From contig DAQK01000012.1 in the NCBI GenBank assembly GCA_002502855.1, positions 1-64,000 on the forward strand: DNA of 64,000 nucleotides, given 5' to 3'. Made by a program: the position numbers and the translations under genes. Of this stretch, positions 1-9,675 are shown in pieces; position 1 is the first letter of the stretch; every line of letters starts with the position of its first letter. The DNA is from Methanobacterium sp. UBA279. GTDB lineage: Archaea > Methanobacteriota > Methanobacteria > Methanobacteriales > Methanobacteriaceae. Under the pieces are notes generated by a model. It saw only the letters and a program-made list of their open reading frames with translations. It searched no databases and was not told the DNA's origin.

Positions 1-47
1 TTAATTTAAAGCTTACATAATTAATAAACACTAGGAGGTATAGTAAG

Positions 48-1172
48 ATGAAATTTGTATGGGTCATGGTCGAAGGCATGCCATGGAATAAAAAAAAGGG
101 ATTCATAACCACCGCCCTGGAATCAGGAATAGACCATATCGTGGACTTCACCGACACAGAAAACATCCAAAAACTGGGCAATGTAAAGATAATCTCGGAT
201 GTGGAAGGTTCAGATATCTTCCTAGTGGGTAAAAATGGTGAAGGAGACGGAACCATACCTTTACCAAAAGTTTTATCTGAATCCAAGGATTTATCTACGG
301 TTAGAAGAATTAAAAGTAAAGAAGAACCAGTCGCCGCCTATGTGGAGATCACCAGTAAAGAACATGAACAGCTGGCCGCCTTACTGGGTAAATATGCCGA
401 CTACCTGATTCTTTTGGGGAAGGATTGGAAGGTAATTCCCCTGGAAAATATCATCGCCGAACTACAGAAAGAAGACGTTAAATTAATCGCCGCAGTATCT
501 GACTACGAAGAGGCTAAACTGGCTCTGGAAACCCTGGAATACGGTACTGACGGGGTCTTATTATGTCCCAGTGAGATAAGCCAGATAAAAAAGGTGGCTG
601 AGCTGGTGGATGAATTAGACACAGAAAGCTACAAACTCAAGCCAGCCACCGTCACCCGTGTAGAACCAGTTGGTTCTGGAGACAGGGTGTGCGTGGACAC
701 CTGCTCCATGATGGGCATAGGAGAGGGGATGCTCATAGGATCCTATTCCAAAGGGTTGTTCCTGGTCCACAGCGAATCAATGGAAAGCGAATACGTGGCC
801 TCAAGACCTTTCCGGGTAAACGCCGGCCCAGTACACGCCTACATCATGACCCCTGGAAACAAAACCAAGTACCTCTCAGAGATCGAAACTGGAAACGAAG
901 TCCTGGCCGTAGATAAGGAGGGTAACACCAAAAACGTCATAGTCGGACGGGTGAAGATTGAAAAACGTCCGCTCATACTGGTGGAAGCTGAATATGACGA
1001 TGTAACTTTGAGGACTTTGCTTCAAAATGCGGAGACCATCCGGCTGGTCACCGAAGAGGGCAGACCAGTCTCTGTCGCCGAGCTTAAGGTAGGCGATAAG
1101 ATCATGGTATACCTGGACCCCGATGCCAGACACTTTGGAATGGCCATCGAAGAAACCATAATCGAGAAATAA
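48..1172 (+). CDS. aroB': 3-dehydroquinate synthase II (archaeal type)
   Basis: The 374-residue protein matches the archaeal second-type dehydroquinate synthase, which turns 2-amino-3,7-dideoxy-D-threo-hept-6-ulosonate into 3-dehydroquinate for aromatic amino acid synthesis. It replaces the bacterial DAHP route. The N-terminus (KFVWVMVEGMPWNKKKGF) and the Gly-rich block around residues 208-230 (VEPVGSGDRVCVDTCSMM) are typical, and the length is normal for the family. A GGAGGT ribosome site at about 34-39 fixes the ATG. The 47 bases before it are AT-rich. It is followed after about 100 bases by thpR on the same strand. Cytoplasmic. The identification rests on recognised family sequence, not on a search. 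Confidence 0.93.
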   Translation: MKFVWVMVEGMPWNKKKGFITTALESGIDHIVDFTDTENIQKLGNVKIISDVEGSDIFLVGKNGEGDGTIPLPKVLSESKDLSTVRRIKSKEEPVAAYVEITSKEHEQLAALLGKYADYLILLGKDWKVIPLENIIAELQKEDVKLIAAVSDYEEAKLALETLEYGTDGVLLCPSEISQIKKVAELVDELDTESYKLKPATVTRVEPVGSGDRVCVDTCSMMGIGEGMLIGSYSKGLFLVHSESMESEYVASRPFRVNAGPVHAYIMTPGNKTKYLSEIETGNEVLAVDKEGNTKNVIVGRVKIEKRPLILVEAEYDDVTLRTLLQNAETIRLVTEEGRPVSVAELKVGDKIMVYLDPDARHFGMAIEETIIEK

Positions 1173-1274
1173 TTAAATTAGGTTTCTCTTACCCTAAAAA
1201 TTTTTTTATATAACTCATTTACCGGTGATTGAGGATTAAGCAGGATAGAGTATCTTATATAGGGGGTATTATAA

Positions 1275-1826
1275 ATGAGAGCGTTTCTGGCAGTAGATTT
1301 AGACGAATCCCTACAGGATAAAGTGTTAGAAGTACAAGACAGACTTAATGAAACAAACGCTGCTGTTAAATTTGTTGAAAAGGAAAACCTGCACTTCACC
1401 TGCAAATTCTTTGGTGAAATCTCCGAAGTTAAAAGGGATAAAATAAGTGAGATAATAAAAGAGAAGATAACCAAGTATGACAGCTTCCCCATCAATATCA
1501 AAGGGTTGGGGGTTTTCCCACATCTGGGTTACATCCGGGTAGTCTGGTTAGGCTTAGAAGACTCAGAAAATTTCTCTAAAATACTCATGGATTTCGATGA
1601 AGAATTCAACAAACTGGGCTATAAAAAAGAGCGAAGTTACACCCCTCACTTAACTATAGGACGGGTGAAGGGTAAAAAGAACAAGGAAGCCCTTGTCGCT
1701 AAAATTAAAGAACTGGAAGAGTCAGAGATCGGCTCCATGAAAGTGGATAAATTGATCCTTAAAAAGAGCGAACTAACCCCAGAAGGACCGATTTATACCA
1801 TGGTAGAGGAATTTAAGCTTAAATAA
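1275..1826 (+). CDS. thpR: RNA 2',3'-cyclic phosphodiesterase (2H family, LigT/ThpR)
   Basis: 183 residues with the two HxTx motifs that define the 2H phosphoesterase superfamily: H40-F-T-C and H125-L-T-I. These supply the paired catalytic histidines. Enzymes of this family open 2',3'-cyclic phosphates on RNA ends and were first described as 2'-5' RNA ligases. The start follows a GGGGTATT leader. In related archaea this gene commonly sits beside the CCA-adding enzyme; here a decayed reductase gene lies between the two, which suggests a later insertion. Cytoplasmic RNA end metabolism is inferred from family and neighbours. Confidence 0.92.
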   Translation: MRAFLAVDLDESLQDKVLEVQDRLNETNAAVKFVEKENLHFTCKFFGEISEVKRDKISEIIKEKITKYDSFPINIKGLGVFPHLGYIRVVWLGLEDSENFSKILMDFDEEFNKLGYKKERSYTPHLTIGRVKGKKNKEALVAKIKELEESEIGSMKVDKLILKKSELTPEGPIYTMVEEFKLK

Positions 1827-2132
1827 TAATCAACTCTATCCTTTTATCTTTTCAGCTTTTAAAACTTGCCCTTGAATCTGATTATAACGTCTTCACCTGA
1901 TTGCAAAAATCGTACGGCAACACCTAAACTGTGAACCCCCCTGTTCCATCAATTATTTGCTGTTCAAGTTTTTTTATCTTCTATTTTAGTTATTTAAAAA
2001 AATTTAAAAGTTAAAGGGATGAGTTTTTTTAAATATATAAACATACCATTGTTCCATAGGGACTCCTTTATTTTTAACCCATAATTATTTGTAAATGGGT
2101 TGTTATACCTGAGGCTAAGAGGAAATCAAAAA
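1827..2132. other. Intergenic stretch without a gene
   Basis: About 300 bases between thpR and the reductase pseudogene. It is AT-rich, with T-runs at about 1971-1984 and 2026-2031 that could end transcription of thpR, and TAAATATATAA at about 2031-2041 that resembles an archaeal TATA box for the pseudogene. I see no open frame of note and no RNA gene. Confidence 0.4.
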
Positions 2133-3164
2133 TTGTATGATGTAGCAGTGATAGGTGCAGGGCCTGCCGGTTGTATGGCTTCAAAAAGGATGGCTGAAGC
2201 AGGTTATAAAGTTTTACTCGTAGAAAAGATGAGATTACCCTGGGAAAAGTCATGTTCAGGTATCCTCATACCAAAATCAATCCAGATGGTGGAAAAGGAG
2301 TTTGGAGAAATTCCCGACACTGTCTTTTCACATCCCAAGATAAATCGAGGCATTATCCTAACCAATGAAGATGGGCAGGTGTTCAGCTTCGAAAGCGAAG
2401 GTTATAATATTTGGAGAAACCTGTTTGACCAGTGGATTGCCCCATAAGGCAAGAGATGCTGGTGTTGAGCTTAAGGATCTAACCTTGGCTAAAAACTTAT
2501 GAAGAGATAAATGACCATGTTATGCTAACGTTGAAGGAAAGGGGAAAGGTTTATCATGAGAAAGCAAGGATGGTGATTGCCTGTGAAGGTGCGAGGGGTA
2601 TAATTAGAAAGAATATAAGGAAAGCATCAGATAATTTTATTGTTACCTATCAGACTTTTTCTGAAGGTATTATAGACTTAGATACCGATTTTTTCCATGT
2701 TTTTTTAAATCCCCACTTTTCCGGGTATGATGCCTGGTTTAATGTGAAAGATAACCATCTAATAATTGGAGTGGGAGTGAAAAATGCTTCAATGATGAAG
2801 AGTTATCACTCCAAATTTCTATCATTTCTTAAGTCGCATTATAACGCTCAGATAGGAAAACCTGAAAAGATGGAGGTTAGTATAATCCCTGAGATCAGAC
2901 CAGGTTATACTGTGGATCTTGGGGAGGGAAGGGTACTTTTTGCCGGGGATGCTGCTAATTTCCTGAATCCAATGGGTGAAGGAATATCCAGTGCACTGGC
3001 CAGTGGTTATGCTGTAGCTGAGGCTATAAAATCCAATATTCATGGTAACAACATAAATCCTAATATATATTTTAAAGTCATATGAAAGTAAACTTAATCC
3101 CGAGATTGAATACATGATAAGGCAGTGGAAGTTTTTAGGTACGATTTCCCCAAATTTTAGTTAA
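2133..3164 (+). pseudogene. Decayed FAD-dependent reductase (geranylgeranyl reductase family)
   Basis: The gene is broken into at least four reading-frame segments. Segment 1 holds the Rossmann FAD motif (VAVIGAGPAGCMASKRMAEA) and ends at a stop near 2445. The next piece (HKARDAGVELKDLTLAK, about 2441-2507) lies in another frame. The third (2501-3085) contains the second FAD motif (GRVLFAGDAANFLNPMGEGI). The tail (SYESKLNPEIEYMIRQW, to 3164) is in a fourth context. Intact relatives of about 340-400 residues reduce isoprenoid double bonds, including archaeal lipid chains. The likely original start is TTG 2133, behind AAGAGGA. Several independent shifts make true decay likelier than a sequencing slip. 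Confidence 0.85.
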
Positions 3165-3240
3165 CAAATCTATTTCTATAAATAAAATAAAAATAATCAA
3201 TTGTTTAAAAATTTACAGATATTTAATAAGGTGAATTTAG

Positions 3241-4626
3241 TTGTCTGAAATCAACTACCATGATATCATAGACAAAATCAAACCAGGAAAATGGGAAAAA
3301 AAGGCAATCGAAGAGTTTTCAGATCATTTAATTGGTATCATTAACGCTACTGCCATTAGAGAAGGTATCGATGCCGAGGCGGTGCTGGTGGGTTCTGTGG
3401 CCAAGGACACCTGGCTTTCTGGTAAAGCAGATGTGGATATATTCATAAAATTCCCCCTGGAGACCAGTGAAGATTACCTGAAAGAAAAAGGCCTCTACCT
3501 GGGAAGTGAATGTATAAAAAATATGGGCGGTACAGCTGAATACCGTTACGCATCCCATCCCTACGTCACCGGATTAATCGCTGAACTGGAGATAGATTTC
3601 GTCCCCTGCTACAATATCAAAGACACCAAGAAGATCAAATCCGCCGTAGATAGAACCATACCCCACACCGAGTACGTGAAGAAACATTTAACCCCCGAGG
3701 AAGCTGATGAAGTGTTGCTTTTGAAGTGTTTCATGGGTACCATCGGTACCTACGGATCAGAATTCAAGGTGGGTGGATTTGCAGGATACCTCTGTGAACT
3801 GCTGGTAATACATTACAAAACATTCTTGAAGGTACTCGAAAGTGCAGCAGAGGAATGGAAACCTGGTTACCAGATAGATCTAGAGGATCATGGTACCGCA
3901 AATCTCTTCACCGAACCCCTGGTGGTGGTTGATCCTGTAGATTCAAACAGGAATGTTGCTGCGGCTTTGAGTCTGCAGAAGATGTCAGACTTTATAGTGG
4001 CCTCCCGGAACTTCATAGAAAATCAATCTCCACTCTATTTCGAAAAAAAAGAAGTAAAAACGGATTTAAGTCAAATAAAAACAGAATTTACAGGGAGAGG
4101 AACTAAGACCCTTATCTTATTATTTAAAGCACCCGATATTCCTGCAGATGCACTCCATCCTCAGATAAAAAAGACAGCTAAATCTATAATCCGCCTGGTG
4201 GATAGAAATGGATTTAAAACCTTTGATGGTGACTACTGGACCGATGAAAAAGAAAACATAATCATATTACTGGAGTTTGAAACTTGGAAACTCCCCCGGA
4301 TTAAAAAACATTATGGACCACCTATCTGGTCTAAAGAGCATGAAAAAAAATTTCTGGAAAAATATAAAGAAAAGGCTTGGCTTGAAGAAGACCGGTGGGT
4401 AGCTGTAGTTGAACGAGAATACACAGAAGTGCAGAATCTTTTAAAAACAGCTTTATCTTGGGAAAAAATTGGTTTACTTAAATTCGGTAAGCATATAAAA
4501 AACAATATTCTAGACAGGCATGAATTAATGGGTTTAAATGAATTTTTGGTTCAAAATAAGGTTAAAAAAGAAGTTTTAGAATTTTTATACCTCTATCTGA
4601 ATAAAAACTGGAATCTGTGGAGATAA
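3241..4626 (+). CDS. cca: CCA tRNA nucleotidyltransferase, archaeal class I
   Basis: 461 residues, the usual length for the archaeal class I CCA-adding enzyme, which builds or repairs the 3'-CCA end of tRNAs using CTP and ATP. The nucleotidyltransferase signature is clear: G51-S52 followed by the metal-binding D64-x-D66 in GSVAKDTWLSGKADVDIF, with the further catalytic carboxylate in the strand ELEIDFVPCY. The start is TTG 3241, preceded by GGTGAA. No in-frame ATG lies near the conserved N-terminus. Downstream, 4627-4669 has no gene before a convergent small ORF. Confidence 0.94.
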   Translation: MSEINYHDIIDKIKPGKWEKKAIEEFSDHLIGIINATAIREGIDAEAVLVGSVAKDTWLSGKADVDIFIKFPLETSEDYLKEKGLYLGSECIKNMGGTAEYRYASHPYVTGLIAELEIDFVPCYNIKDTKKIKSAVDRTIPHTEYVKKHLTPEEADEVLLLKCFMGTIGTYGSEFKVGGFAGYLCELLVIHYKTFLKVLESAAEEWKPGYQIDLEDHGTANLFTEPLVVVDPVDSNRNVAAALSLQKMSDFIVASRNFIENQSPLYFEKKEVKTDLSQIKTEFTGRGTKTLILLFKAPDIPADALHPQIKKTAKSIIRLVDRNGFKTFDGDYWTDEKENIIILLEFETWKLPRIKKHYGPPIWSKEHEKKFLEKYKEKAWLEEDRWVAVVEREYTEVQNLLKTALSWEKIGLLKFGKHIKNNILDRHELMGLNEFLVQNKVKKEVLEFLYLYLNKNWNLWR

Positions 4627-4669
4627 TAAAAAAAACCTGGAATCTATGGAGAATAACTATAGTGAATAG

Positions 4670-5019
4670 TTAAACTTCATAAACGGGTATTAGTTTAATT
4701 CTTCCAACCACTTCTTGGTAATAGTTTTCAAAATCCTTTTTATATGATTCGAGATCATCCTCTATTTCCTAATTAGAGACTTCAAAAACCGATTTAGGAT
4801 AAATAACAACCAGTTTGATGTAATTCCATTTTCTCCTGTAAATACATCTCCTTTCGTTTCTATACCGTTGTATGGTATATAACTCTGTAAACATGTCTCA
4901 AGTAGTGACCATGCCTGATCCATCAGGTCATCATCTGTGAATATTAAAGTAAAAGATATTTCAAGATTTTTTGAATTACTTTCATTTTTATCTCCTTTCA
5001 ACTCCATTAATTGCAGCAT
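4670..5019 (-). CDS. Small hypothetical protein, probably frameshifted
   Basis: As read, the frame from 5019 gives 85 residues and stops at 4762. The adjacent frame from about 4766 continues sensibly (EIEDDLESYKKDFENYYQEVVGRIKL) to a stop at 4670. One base change near 4765-4770 would therefore join the two into a protein of about 115 residues. I recognise no family. The sequence is acidic and mixed, with no membrane segment. It may be a decayed gene or contain a sequencing slip; it sits beside other broken genes. The start is the ATG at 5019. Confidence 0.4.
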
Positions 5020-5061
5020 ATATTATTCTCCAATTTATTGGATATTATTAAGCTTTGAGCA

Positions 5062-6669
5062 TTATTGTACAAGATAATTGTAAATGGTCTGTAATGGTTT
5101 GGGTAGCATAGTTATTTCGCCGTTTCTGGCATCCTGAAGCATTCTCTGTAGATTATAATCATAATCATCTTCGCACATCTTCACCAGTTTTCTGGACTGG
5201 CGGAGGGCATAGGCAAAAATTTTTTTAGCTCCGAAGGTGCCTATGGAGTTCATATCAGTCATGCGGAAATATTCTTCCAGTAAAGGCCCCGTCCAGTTTA
5301 GACTGTGTTCCCAGCATCTTAACATTAATTCGCATTGCTTACGTGTCATATCCTTTACATTGAATGATTGCAATCCATCCAGTTTACCCTCCGAGACAAA
5401 GAAAAGCGGTAGAATCAGACTCTTATATTCTTCTAGTTCACCTATTAAATCAATGGTCATCTGCACATCCTTTTCATCCTCACCAGGAAGTCCAATTATT
5501 AACGTTGCACATGGAATCCAGTGGTTATCGGATAATATCTGGAATGAATCCACCACAACCTGGGGCCAATCCTCAGGTTTGAAGGGTTTACATTTGCCCC
5601 TCATGTTGTCCTCAATTAATCTTGGACTGGCAGTTTCTATACCAGTTTGACCAGCCAGCCATTCATCATCCCGAGCTTCTAGCATTATTGATATTCCCTC
5701 CACAACCTCCGGGGCATCTGCAACAGATGATAAGGCGAAATGACTCATCCCCACATGTTCAACACCAGGATAACCACTTACTTGTTTGAAGAGATCGATT
5801 ACTGCTTCCTGATTAACTGTAAAACCATTTGCCTTATATCTGAGTACGTCTTCTGCGTGGAGTAATGGTTGTTTCCCGGCCCTGAGGTTTATCTCCACTT
5901 CTTTCATTATGTGCTTAATTGGCAAGCAGCGGAAACGTTGCAGTGTTGGAACACAGAATTTACAACCTCGACCGCATCCTCGAGCGATCTCCACAATTCC
6001 CTCTATAGTTGGCTCTTTAATAGGGGGTATCTCCTTATCATCGACTGCTTCTCCTCGGACCACACCTGGAAGTTCTTCCCCATTTATTGCTTTCCTAAAG
6101 AGGTCGTCCACTACGTTTTCACCTTCACCAATTACCACAGAGTGCAGTCCAAGTCTATCCCTAGGCTCTATATCTTCAAGTTGCCAAGCCCCAGGGCCAC
6201 CAACAATAATTTTAGGTCGGTAACGCTGGACCTCAGGATGGTTCAGCAATTCTTCAAACTTCAAAGACATGTAGTTGTTTTCTCCTCCAAGAAGCTGGGT
6301 GAACGTTGTGGTAGCGGGGGCATTTCCCAGGGGATCAAAACTACTTATAGCCAACACCTTGGTATTTGAACCTATTACCCGATCTAAATGATCGGGATGT
6401 GCAACAACCACCTCTTCCCGGTTAAAACCATTGTTTAAAAGTGCAGCTTCAATTTTTCTGGTTCCACATGGCGCATATTTGGCTGATCCGTCTCTATTTG
6501 CTCCGATAGATGGACACATCATCGAAAAATAGATTTTATCTGGTAACAATCCTTTAGGTATACAGGCTCCAAAACCAATAAATACTAAACCATTATAATG
6601 ACTCATGAGTGTGCGATCCGCAGTCAAGACAATTTTATAGCCATAATTCTCTTCGATTATTTTAGCCAC
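5062..6669 (-). CDS. B12-binding-type radical SAM protein
   Basis: 535 residues. The CxxxCxxC iron-sulfur motif is C232, C236, C239 in ARGCGRGCKFC, followed by a radical SAM barrel (IETASPRLIEDN, ATLIIGLPGEDEKD). The N-terminal about 200 residues have the shape of a cobalamin-binding fold (IIVGGPGAWQLE, VIGEGENVVDDL), as in B12-dependent radical SAM methylases and related oxidoreductases. The substrate cannot be read from sequence. One possibility is methylation of methyl-coenzyme M reductase residues, since methanogens carry such enzymes, but this is a guess. It is intact while both right-hand neighbours are broken. Start: ATG 6669. Confidence 0.75.
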   Translation of the reverse strand: MAKIIEENYGYKIVLTADRTLMSHYNGLVFIGFGACIPKGLLPDKIYFSMMCPSIGANRDGSAKYAPCGTRKIEAALLNNGFNREEVVVAHPDHLDRVIGSNTKVLAISSFDPLGNAPATTTFTQLLGGENNYMSLKFEELLNHPEVQRYRPKIIVGGPGAWQLEDIEPRDRLGLHSVVIGEGENVVDDLFRKAINGEELPGVVRGEAVDDKEIPPIKEPTIEGIVEIARGCGRGCKFCVPTLQRFRCLPIKHIMKEVEINLRAGKQPLLHAEDVLRYKANGFTVNQEAVIDLFKQVSGYPGVEHVGMSHFALSSVADAPEVVEGISIMLEARDDEWLAGQTGIETASPRLIEDNMRGKCKPFKPEDWPQVVVDSFQILSDNHWIPCATLIIGLPGEDEKDVQMTIDLIGELEEYKSLILPLFFVSEGKLDGLQSFNVKDMTRKQCELMLRCWEHSLNWTGPLLEEYFRMTDMNSIGTFGAKKIFAYALRQSRKLVKMCEDDYDYNLQRMLQDARNGEITMLPKPLQTIYNYLVQ

Positions 6670-6772
6670 CTCATCCTAAATTTAAAATTCAAATTTCAAT
6701 ATGAATTTAAATTAATTAAATGAGATTTTAGGTTTACTATTCAACTTTTCTAAGCTAACACCGAATTTTTTC

Positions 6773-7649
6773 TCAATTTCTTCTCTGTACAGCATGTTCA
6801 TAGAACAGAAATGGGATAATTCTTCCATCCGGAACTGCATAATGTATAACACACCTTTTTACTCTGTCCTGATCAAAATTCCAGAGATCCATAAAATGCA
6901 TACAACCAATAAGCAATGCCTTGTTATGGAAACCTTCCAGTGCAGCGTATGATCTTTCTTTTAAGATTGAAATCAAAATATTATTTATATCAAGAAATTT
7001 TGGTGCTTTAGATCTGTCTACTATTCCTGGAAGCGTAACTGTGGCTCTGGCTGATGTTTTTGCTGTTCCAGTTATGCCCCCGTTTTTAATATAATCGGCA
7101 CTCTTCGAAAGAAGGTTAAAAAACTCGTTAACGTCAATGAATTGTGTAATTGGAATTATTTTATCTTTGTCAGCGAAGACATAAGTGGTAACACCGCAAT
7201 GAGGATGGCAGGTGAATGTAACCTGTTTTTCACCTTCAATAAATTTTGAAAGAGGAGAGACGCATGGTGCAGGGCGGAAGTCTTCTATTTTAATTTGGGA
7301 CTTCGTCTGTTCCTCAACCAATTTTTCGAAATCAGGAATTATACGTTGATTTCGAACTTCATTTGCTGGTGTTCTTCCTGCGAAGGAAACAGGCTGGAAG
7401 TTGATGCCCCTTATGGTATCGATATTAATCCACGGCAAAATTAATTATGTCTCCCACCTGATTTGAATTTATCCCTTGTATAATGGTTGGAACCAGGACA
7501 ACACCAAGATTTGCAGCCCTACAATTAGTTATCGCCTTCAATTTTGTCGGAAGGAGGTTTCGACCTCTCGTTTTAATGTATGGCTCCTCAGTTACACCGT
7601 CAAACTGAAGGTAGACGTGCTCAGCTCAGCGTCCTTCAACACACTTCAT
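6773..7649 (-). pseudogene. Remnant of COG1964-type radical SAM protein (tetraether synthase-like family)
   Basis: The open frame 6773-7438 encodes only a C-terminal part (GINFQPVSFAGR, FTCHPHCGVTTYVF, RCVIHYAVPDGRIIPF). These segments resemble the C-terminal half of the large archaeal radical SAM proteins of COG1964 (the MJ0619 and tetraether lipid synthase relatives). Upstream, decayed frames still spell VLKDAELST (about 7620-7645) and, after a shift, VYLQFDGVTEEPYIKTRGRN and LVPTIIQGINSNQVGDII (about 7442-7619). The CxxxCxxC-bearing first half is gone, so the gene is truncated at its 5' end and shifted at least twice. The family assignment is from memory of conserved motifs. Confidence 0.7.
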
Positions 7650-7772
7650 CATTTAAAGACATTTTTTGTTGTACACCTAATAACTATAATATAATGTCAA
7701 GGTTAATATATAAAATTTACGAAAAATAGTTGTTATTTATTGTCTAACAACAAATTAGGGAGACAAAATTTT

Positions 7773-8563
7773 ATGACTGAAATTCCAGGGGATCTAGTCA
7801 AATCATTGACGAAACTGGGATTACTTGAATCTGAGGCTAAACTATACATAGCACTGGCAATGATGAATAGTGCCGAAGTTAAAAGGCTTATAAATTTTTT
7901 AGGTCTATCCAAACCCAACACCTATGAAAGTCTTTGACTTCTGGAAGAGAAAGGGTTGGTAAACCTCATTAACAGCCGACCAATGACCTATCAGGCTACA
8001 CCCCCCGAAATCGGGATTAATATATTATTTGAAACCTATTTAAATGCCAAAAATCAGGCTGAAAAACTTTTCAAAACTCTGGACAAGGAAAAGTTCACAG
8101 AAAAATCAAAGACTTTATGGTTCGTTTTAAGTGAAAAGAGTGTAGATTACAAGATCAAAGAAATGATCAAAAGTGCACGTGAAAGCATATTCATGGCAGC
8201 GCCTCCAGAATACTTAAAATATTTCAAAAAATTTGATGGAACAGACCTCAAAATTGACTTTATTATTTTCTCTGATGATAAAAAAACCCGAAAAGAAATT
8301 AAAGTAATTTTTCGAAAACAAAGAGGGTAATTTCTGGATGATCAGCAAAAGTAAAATGATTAACAAATTTTCAGCTATATAGATTTACCGATAAGGAAGA
8401 ATTAAAGAACATGTACAAAGAAGCTTACCAGGAATTTGGCATACAAAATCTGATGTTGTTAATAACGGACGATTTTGGAATGTTGTATGTAATATCAGAA
8501 TCAGAAGAATCATACACAGCTATAAATACAAGAAATAAAGCACTTTTATCATCTCTGAAATAG
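7773..8563 (+). pseudogene. Decayed TrmB-family transcriptional regulator
   Basis: The N-terminal winged-helix DNA-binding domain is clear (LGLLESEAKLYIAL, then LSKPNTYESL). An in-frame TGA at about 7935-7937 interrupts it, after which LLEEKGLVNLINSRPMTYQA continues in the same frame. Further shifts follow after about 8330 and near 8381. The final piece (YKEAYQEFGIQNLMLLITDD to a stop at 8563) completes the C-terminal effector region. Intact relatives are about 250-260 residues and control sugar or lipid genes. The ATG at 7773 follows GGGAGA. It points away from the radical SAM remnant, which it may once have regulated. Confidence 0.8.
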
Positions 8564-8655
8564 GATTTATGGACATCCTGCCCCTCGATGAAAAATACAT
8601 TAATAGCAGTGGTTAAAAGCAATAACAGGACAATTTAAGCATTAAATTAAGATCT

Positions 8656-9636
8656 TTAACTCTTCCTCTCATAGACGAACTTAGGTACTGCTTCCTTGAA
8701 CGGATCGAAGGTCTCTATATTTTTTACCTCCATACATTTCATACTCACCATGGAATGGAGGGAGGAAGGTAGACGTAGAATTCTTTTAAGGTCAATACTT
8801 ACTTTTGCATCCACCAGTGCCATGTTCAGTGAGGCAATGCTTCTTATTAGTTTCTGAAACCGTTGTGGACCTATTTTACTCCGGAATATACCCCATTGAT
8901 TGTCTTCCAGGAGTTCCCTGTTTTTAATCACATCCTTTAGAAGTTTCTGGTTCACTTCATCCAACTGTGTCTCTGGAGTTAGGTGTAAAATAGCGTATCT
9001 GGTTCTATCGGTAAAGACCTGGGGATAGCCGAAGGGTATGGTGAAATGTTCCAGTTTGTAGGTTACTCCTTCTGCTGCGTATTCATTACGGGGCAATTCA
9101 GCACCACTGAGGTACTGTACTATCTGGCCCCGGACATCACTGTCCATGGTCATCACCGATTCATCAAAGAGCCGCAGGTGGTATCCGCGGCCGGAATATA
9201 CAACGTGTATATCTTTCAGTCCCAGATCCCCCTTCAGGGTATCTATCAGGCTGGATATGATTTCAAGGGCCTGGTTTAAGCATACCTCACATACACCTTC
9301 ACAGCCACACTCCCTTATAGGTATGTCCTTGGCGTCCACGTCGAAGACCAGCTCGGATTTTATCCAGCCATCCCTTCTCTGGGGTTTTTCATAGAAGGCC
9401 ACCGAGGAGTAGGCAGCAAATGGTGCCCGGTATCTTAGAAATTTCCGGAGGAGATCCATGTTTCTGAAGACCTTGTAACGGTGGTTGGGTCCCCTACCCA
9501 TATGGTCGAATCCGAACTCCCTCTTCTGGACCGAGTTGCTAATGAACTCGGGGACGTCTTTAACATCCCATTCTTCCCGGTAATATCTGCGGCGTTCTTC
9601 CGGGGTGGCTGGTTTTAAGAGTTGATCTGATACCAT
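8656..9636 (-). CDS. priS: DNA primase catalytic (small) subunit
   Basis: 326 residues, matching archaeal/eukaryotic primase small subunits. The metal-binding acidic pair is in ELVFDVDAKD, and the SGRGYHLRLF motif (SGxGxHxxxF) that holds the incoming nucleotide follows. A Cys-rich zinc element (CGCEGVCEVC) lies between them. PriS makes RNA/DNA primers for replication together with PriL. The gene is the second of a priL-priS pair on the minus strand, 39 bases after priL. The start ATG 9636 is preceded by an AGGT element. Confidence 0.94.
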   Translation of the reverse strand: MVSDQLLKPATPEERRRYYREEWDVKDVPEFISNSVQKREFGFDHMGRGPNHRYKVFRNMDLLRKFLRYRAPFAAYSSVAFYEKPQRRDGWIKSELVFDVDAKDIPIRECGCEGVCEVCLNQALEIISSLIDTLKGDLGLKDIHVVYSGRGYHLRLFDESVMTMDSDVRGQIVQYLSGAELPRNEYAAEGVTYKLEHFTIPFGYPQVFTDRTRYAILHLTPETQLDEVNQKLLKDVIKNRELLEDNQWGIFRSKIGPQRFQKLIRSIASLNMALVDAKVSIDLKRILRLPSSLHSMVSMKCMEVKNIETFDPFKEAVPKFVYERKS

Positions 9637-9675
9637 AATTTAATACCTATTCTTCTCGGATTCCTGTTTGGATTC

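Noticed and set aside
1178..1501. 107-residue minus-strand ORF over the thpR start
   Set aside because: Overlaps the well-supported thpR gene; no domain.
5869..6369. 166-residue plus-strand ORF
   Set aside because: Antisense to the intact radical SAM gene; composition is shadow-like (His/Ser/Phe-rich) and there is no ribosome site.
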